A stretch of DNA of 64,000 nucleotides from Martinezella hainanensis (GTDB taxonomy: Bacteria; Pseudomonadota; Alphaproteobacteria; Rhizobiales; Rhizobiaceae). The first letter of the stretch is position 1; the number at the start of each line of letters is the position of its first letter. Under the pieces are notes generated by a model. The model was not told the DNA's origin and made no database searches. It was given only the letters and a program-made list of their open reading frames with translations. Below are positions 62,506-64,000 of this stretch, in pieces. A program made the translations under genes and the position numbers. The stretch is from the NCBI RefSeq assembly GCF_900094555.1, contig NZ_FMAC01000017.1:1-64000 (forward strand), in the 5' to 3' direction.

Positions 62506-63111
62506 TCAAATCGCCGTCCGCGCTCTCAGCGCCGCCGCAAGCGTGCCCTCGTCGAGATAATCGAGCTCGCCTCCAACAGGTACTCCATGGGCAAGACGGG
62601 TGATCTTGACCTCGAGGCCATCGAGCTGGTCGGTTATATAGTGTGCTGTGGTTTGTCCTTCGACCGTGGCGTTGACTGCGATGATGATCTCGCGGACACC
62701 GCCTTCGCCGACGCGCGCGATCAGCCCGCGAATATTCAGATCGTCCGGTCCGACGCCATCGAGTGGCGACAGTACACCGCCGAGAACGTGATAGGCGGCG
62801 TTCATCGCGCCGGATCGTTCCAGCGCCCATAGGTCGGACACGTCTTCGACGACGATAATGACGGATTGGTCGCGCCGATCGTCCGTGCAGACGGTGCAGG
62901 GGTCGACCGTATCGACATTGCCGCAGCGAGAGCAAATATTCACCTTGTCATAGGCCTCGCCCATGGCATGGGACAGCGGCCCGAGCAGCTGGTCCTTCTT
63001 CTTAATCAGATGCAGTGCCGCGCGCCGCGCCGAGCGCGGCCCGAGGCCCGGCACCTTCGCCAGAAGCTGGATGAGTTTTTCGATTTCGGGGCCGGTGACT
63101 CGCTTTGCCAT
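62506..63111 (-). CDS. recR: Recombination mediator RecR
   Basis: RecR works with RecF/RecO to load RecA on gapped DNA. It is 201 residues long, with N-terminal HhH (LAKVPGLGPRSARRAALHL), a C4 zinc finger CSRCGNVDTVDPCTVC (about residues 57-72) and a Toprim domain with VVEDVSDLWALERSG. The start overlaps nothing and has GGGAGG-like sites upstream (AAGCCTCCC complement). In rhizobia it often follows dnaX and ybaB; these are not visible here. Confidence 0.95.
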   Translation of the reverse strand: MAKRVTGPEIEKLIQLLAKVPGLGPRSARRAALHLIKKKDQLLGPLSHAMGEAYDKVNICSRCGNVDTVDPCTVCTDDRRDQSVIIVVEDVSDLWALERSGAMNAAYHVLGGVLSPLDGVGPDDLNIRGLIARVGEGGVREIIIAVNATVEGQTTAHYITDQLDGLEVKITRLAHGVPVGGELDYLDEGTLAAALRARTAI

Positions 63112-63248
63112 GGGAGGCTTTTAGCTCATATGCTCCAAGAACGGAATCACGGAAGGCATGGTTGAGCGATGAAAATTCTGGCCGCTTCCCATAGCGAGCT
63201 ATCATTGCCGAGCCGGGTCGTGCTGGAAGGCGAAGCCGGCCTCCAGCC

Positions 63249-63860
63249 TCACCGCATGGCGATGGCGACGGCCGCACCTGCCATGGTGCCGGCGCTGGCG
63301 CGATTGGCAATGCGCACGGCGCGGCGGCTCTTGAGGAAGGTCCTGGCCTTGGCGGCCAGCATCGCCCAGGAGAAATCGATGACGATGAGAACCGCAAACA
63401 TCGTTGCCACCAGCTCGGCCCAGCCGGAGATCGTCACACCGTGCAGATCGATGATCGAGGGCAGCAGCGCCACGTAGAACACCATGATCTTCGGATTGCC
63501 CATGGTGACCGTAAAGCCGGCAAGGAAGAGCCGTGTGGCCGATTGCTCGTCCGGCAGCTCCTCTCCCGTCGTATCGGAAGAGGCAAACCACATCTTCCAG
63601 GCGAGATAGAGCAGATAGGCGACGCCGAGCCATTTGATCGCCACGAAGGCGAGGTGGAAGGTTTCGGCAATGGTCGCAAGGCCGGCAACGGCGCAAGTCA
63701 ACCAGATCGCCTCGCCGAGCCACATGCCGGACAGGAACGGCAATACGTTGCGCGCGCCCTTCGTCAGCACGCGCGCCACCAGCGCGGCAATGTTCGGCCC
63801 CGGCGATCCCGCCGCAATGAACAGGGCACCGGCAAAAACAAGCAGCGTCGACAGGCTCAT
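63249..63860 (-). CDS. LysE/RhtB-family amino acid exporter
   Basis: This 203-residue inner-membrane exporter has six predicted helices. The family signature GSPGPNIAALVARVLTKGARN follows TM1, and AGFTVTMGNPKIMVFYVALLP is the second typical block. It probably exports amino acids or their analogues. The ATG at 63860 has GGAGG seven bases upstream; the longer frame adds 20 non-hydrophobic residues. It is separated from recR by 137 bases on the same strand. Confidence 0.92.
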   Translation of the reverse strand: MSLSTLLVFAGALFIAAGSPGPNIAALVARVLTKGARNVLPFLSGMWLGEAIWLTCAVAGLATIAETFHLAFVAIKWLGVAYLLYLAWKMWFASSDTTGEELPDEQSATRLFLAGFTVTMGNPKIMVFYVALLPSIIDLHGVTISGWAELVATMFAVLIVIDFSWAMLAAKARTFLKSRRAVRIANRASAGTMAGAAVAIAMR

Positions 63861-63954
63861 CGCATTCCTCCGATCAGGCAGGCGAGATGATATCTGGAAG
63901 ATGATATTGAGAGATAGCATTCCGGCCCGGCTTTTCCAAACGCCTGATTTGCAT

Positions 63955-64000
63955 TCAGCCGAGCTGCGCGCGAAAGCGCTGAAAGATCGCCTTGCCTTCC
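63955..64000 (-). CDS. C-terminal end of an unidentified gene cut by the window edge
   Basis: The minus strand reads EGKAIFQRFRAQLG then TGA at 63955-63957, a plausible protein C-terminus. Only 14 codons are inside the window, so the product cannot be named. Confidence 0.35.
   Translation of the reverse strand, partial: EGKAIFQRFRAQLG

Overview
This window looks like chromosomal DNA of a fast-growing member of the Rhizobiaceae, most likely Rhizobium. The reasons are high GC content, an Irr-type Fur regulator divergent from fabA-fabB-fabI, a TIGR02300 acidic protein beside a tRNA-Ala, an alphaproteobacterial YlxR/L7Ae fusion inside the rimP-nusA-infB operon, Omp25/31-type porin, many CUT1 sugar ABC transporters and rhizobial palindromic intergenic repeats. 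There is no rRNA, CRISPR array, integrase, transposase or phage gene, and coding style is even throughout.

Left part (1-27 kb), accessory metabolism. An RND efflux adaptor and pump with a small membrane protein (531-5056) is followed by an Omp25-like porin, an OmpR/EnvZ-type two-component pair and an MFS transporter. Two large sugar clusters come next. The first (9558-17041) has a substrate-binding protein, two permeases, an ATPase, a SIS-domain protein and a PfkB kinase, all divergent from a ROK regulator. This gene set matches that of fructosamine (Amadori compound) systems of the Bacillus frl type. The second (18260-26439) has a CUT1 transporter plus a 667-residue fusion of a Gfo/Idh/MocA dehydrogenase with an aldo/keto reductase, divergent from an AraC regulator and a TIM-barrel isomerase. 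Between them lie a small conserved protein and an Ogt-type DNA repair methyltransferase.

Middle part (26-49 kb). CopD, a PPP-type phosphatase, the GABA catabolic pair gabT-gabD with a divergent MerR+XRE+cupin regulator, RNase D and a large low-complexity protein precede the housekeeping pair cmk-rpsA. A PaiB-like gene sits where aroA would normally be expected. TIGR02300, tRNA-Ala(GGC), several membrane proteins, irr, the fabA-fabB-fabI fatty-acid operon, a HIT protein, an acetyltransferase, a DUF1287 protein and RsmC follow.

Right part (49-64 kb), all on the minus strand. This is the conserved translation and RNA-decay array rimP-nusA-ylxR-infB-rbfA-truB-(alpha/beta hydrolase)-rpsO-pnp. Upstream of it lie an MltB-type lytic transglycosylase whose start is disrupted by a palindromic repeat, recR and a LysE exporter.

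Most start sites were moved from the longest open frame to the start with a Shine-Dalgarno sequence or family-typical N-terminus. The most interesting items are the frl-like operon, the dehydrogenase-reductase fusion, the three-domain gab regulator with its palindromes, the apparently displaced aroA, and the lytic transglycosylase whose signal peptide can be restored by one base in an A run.
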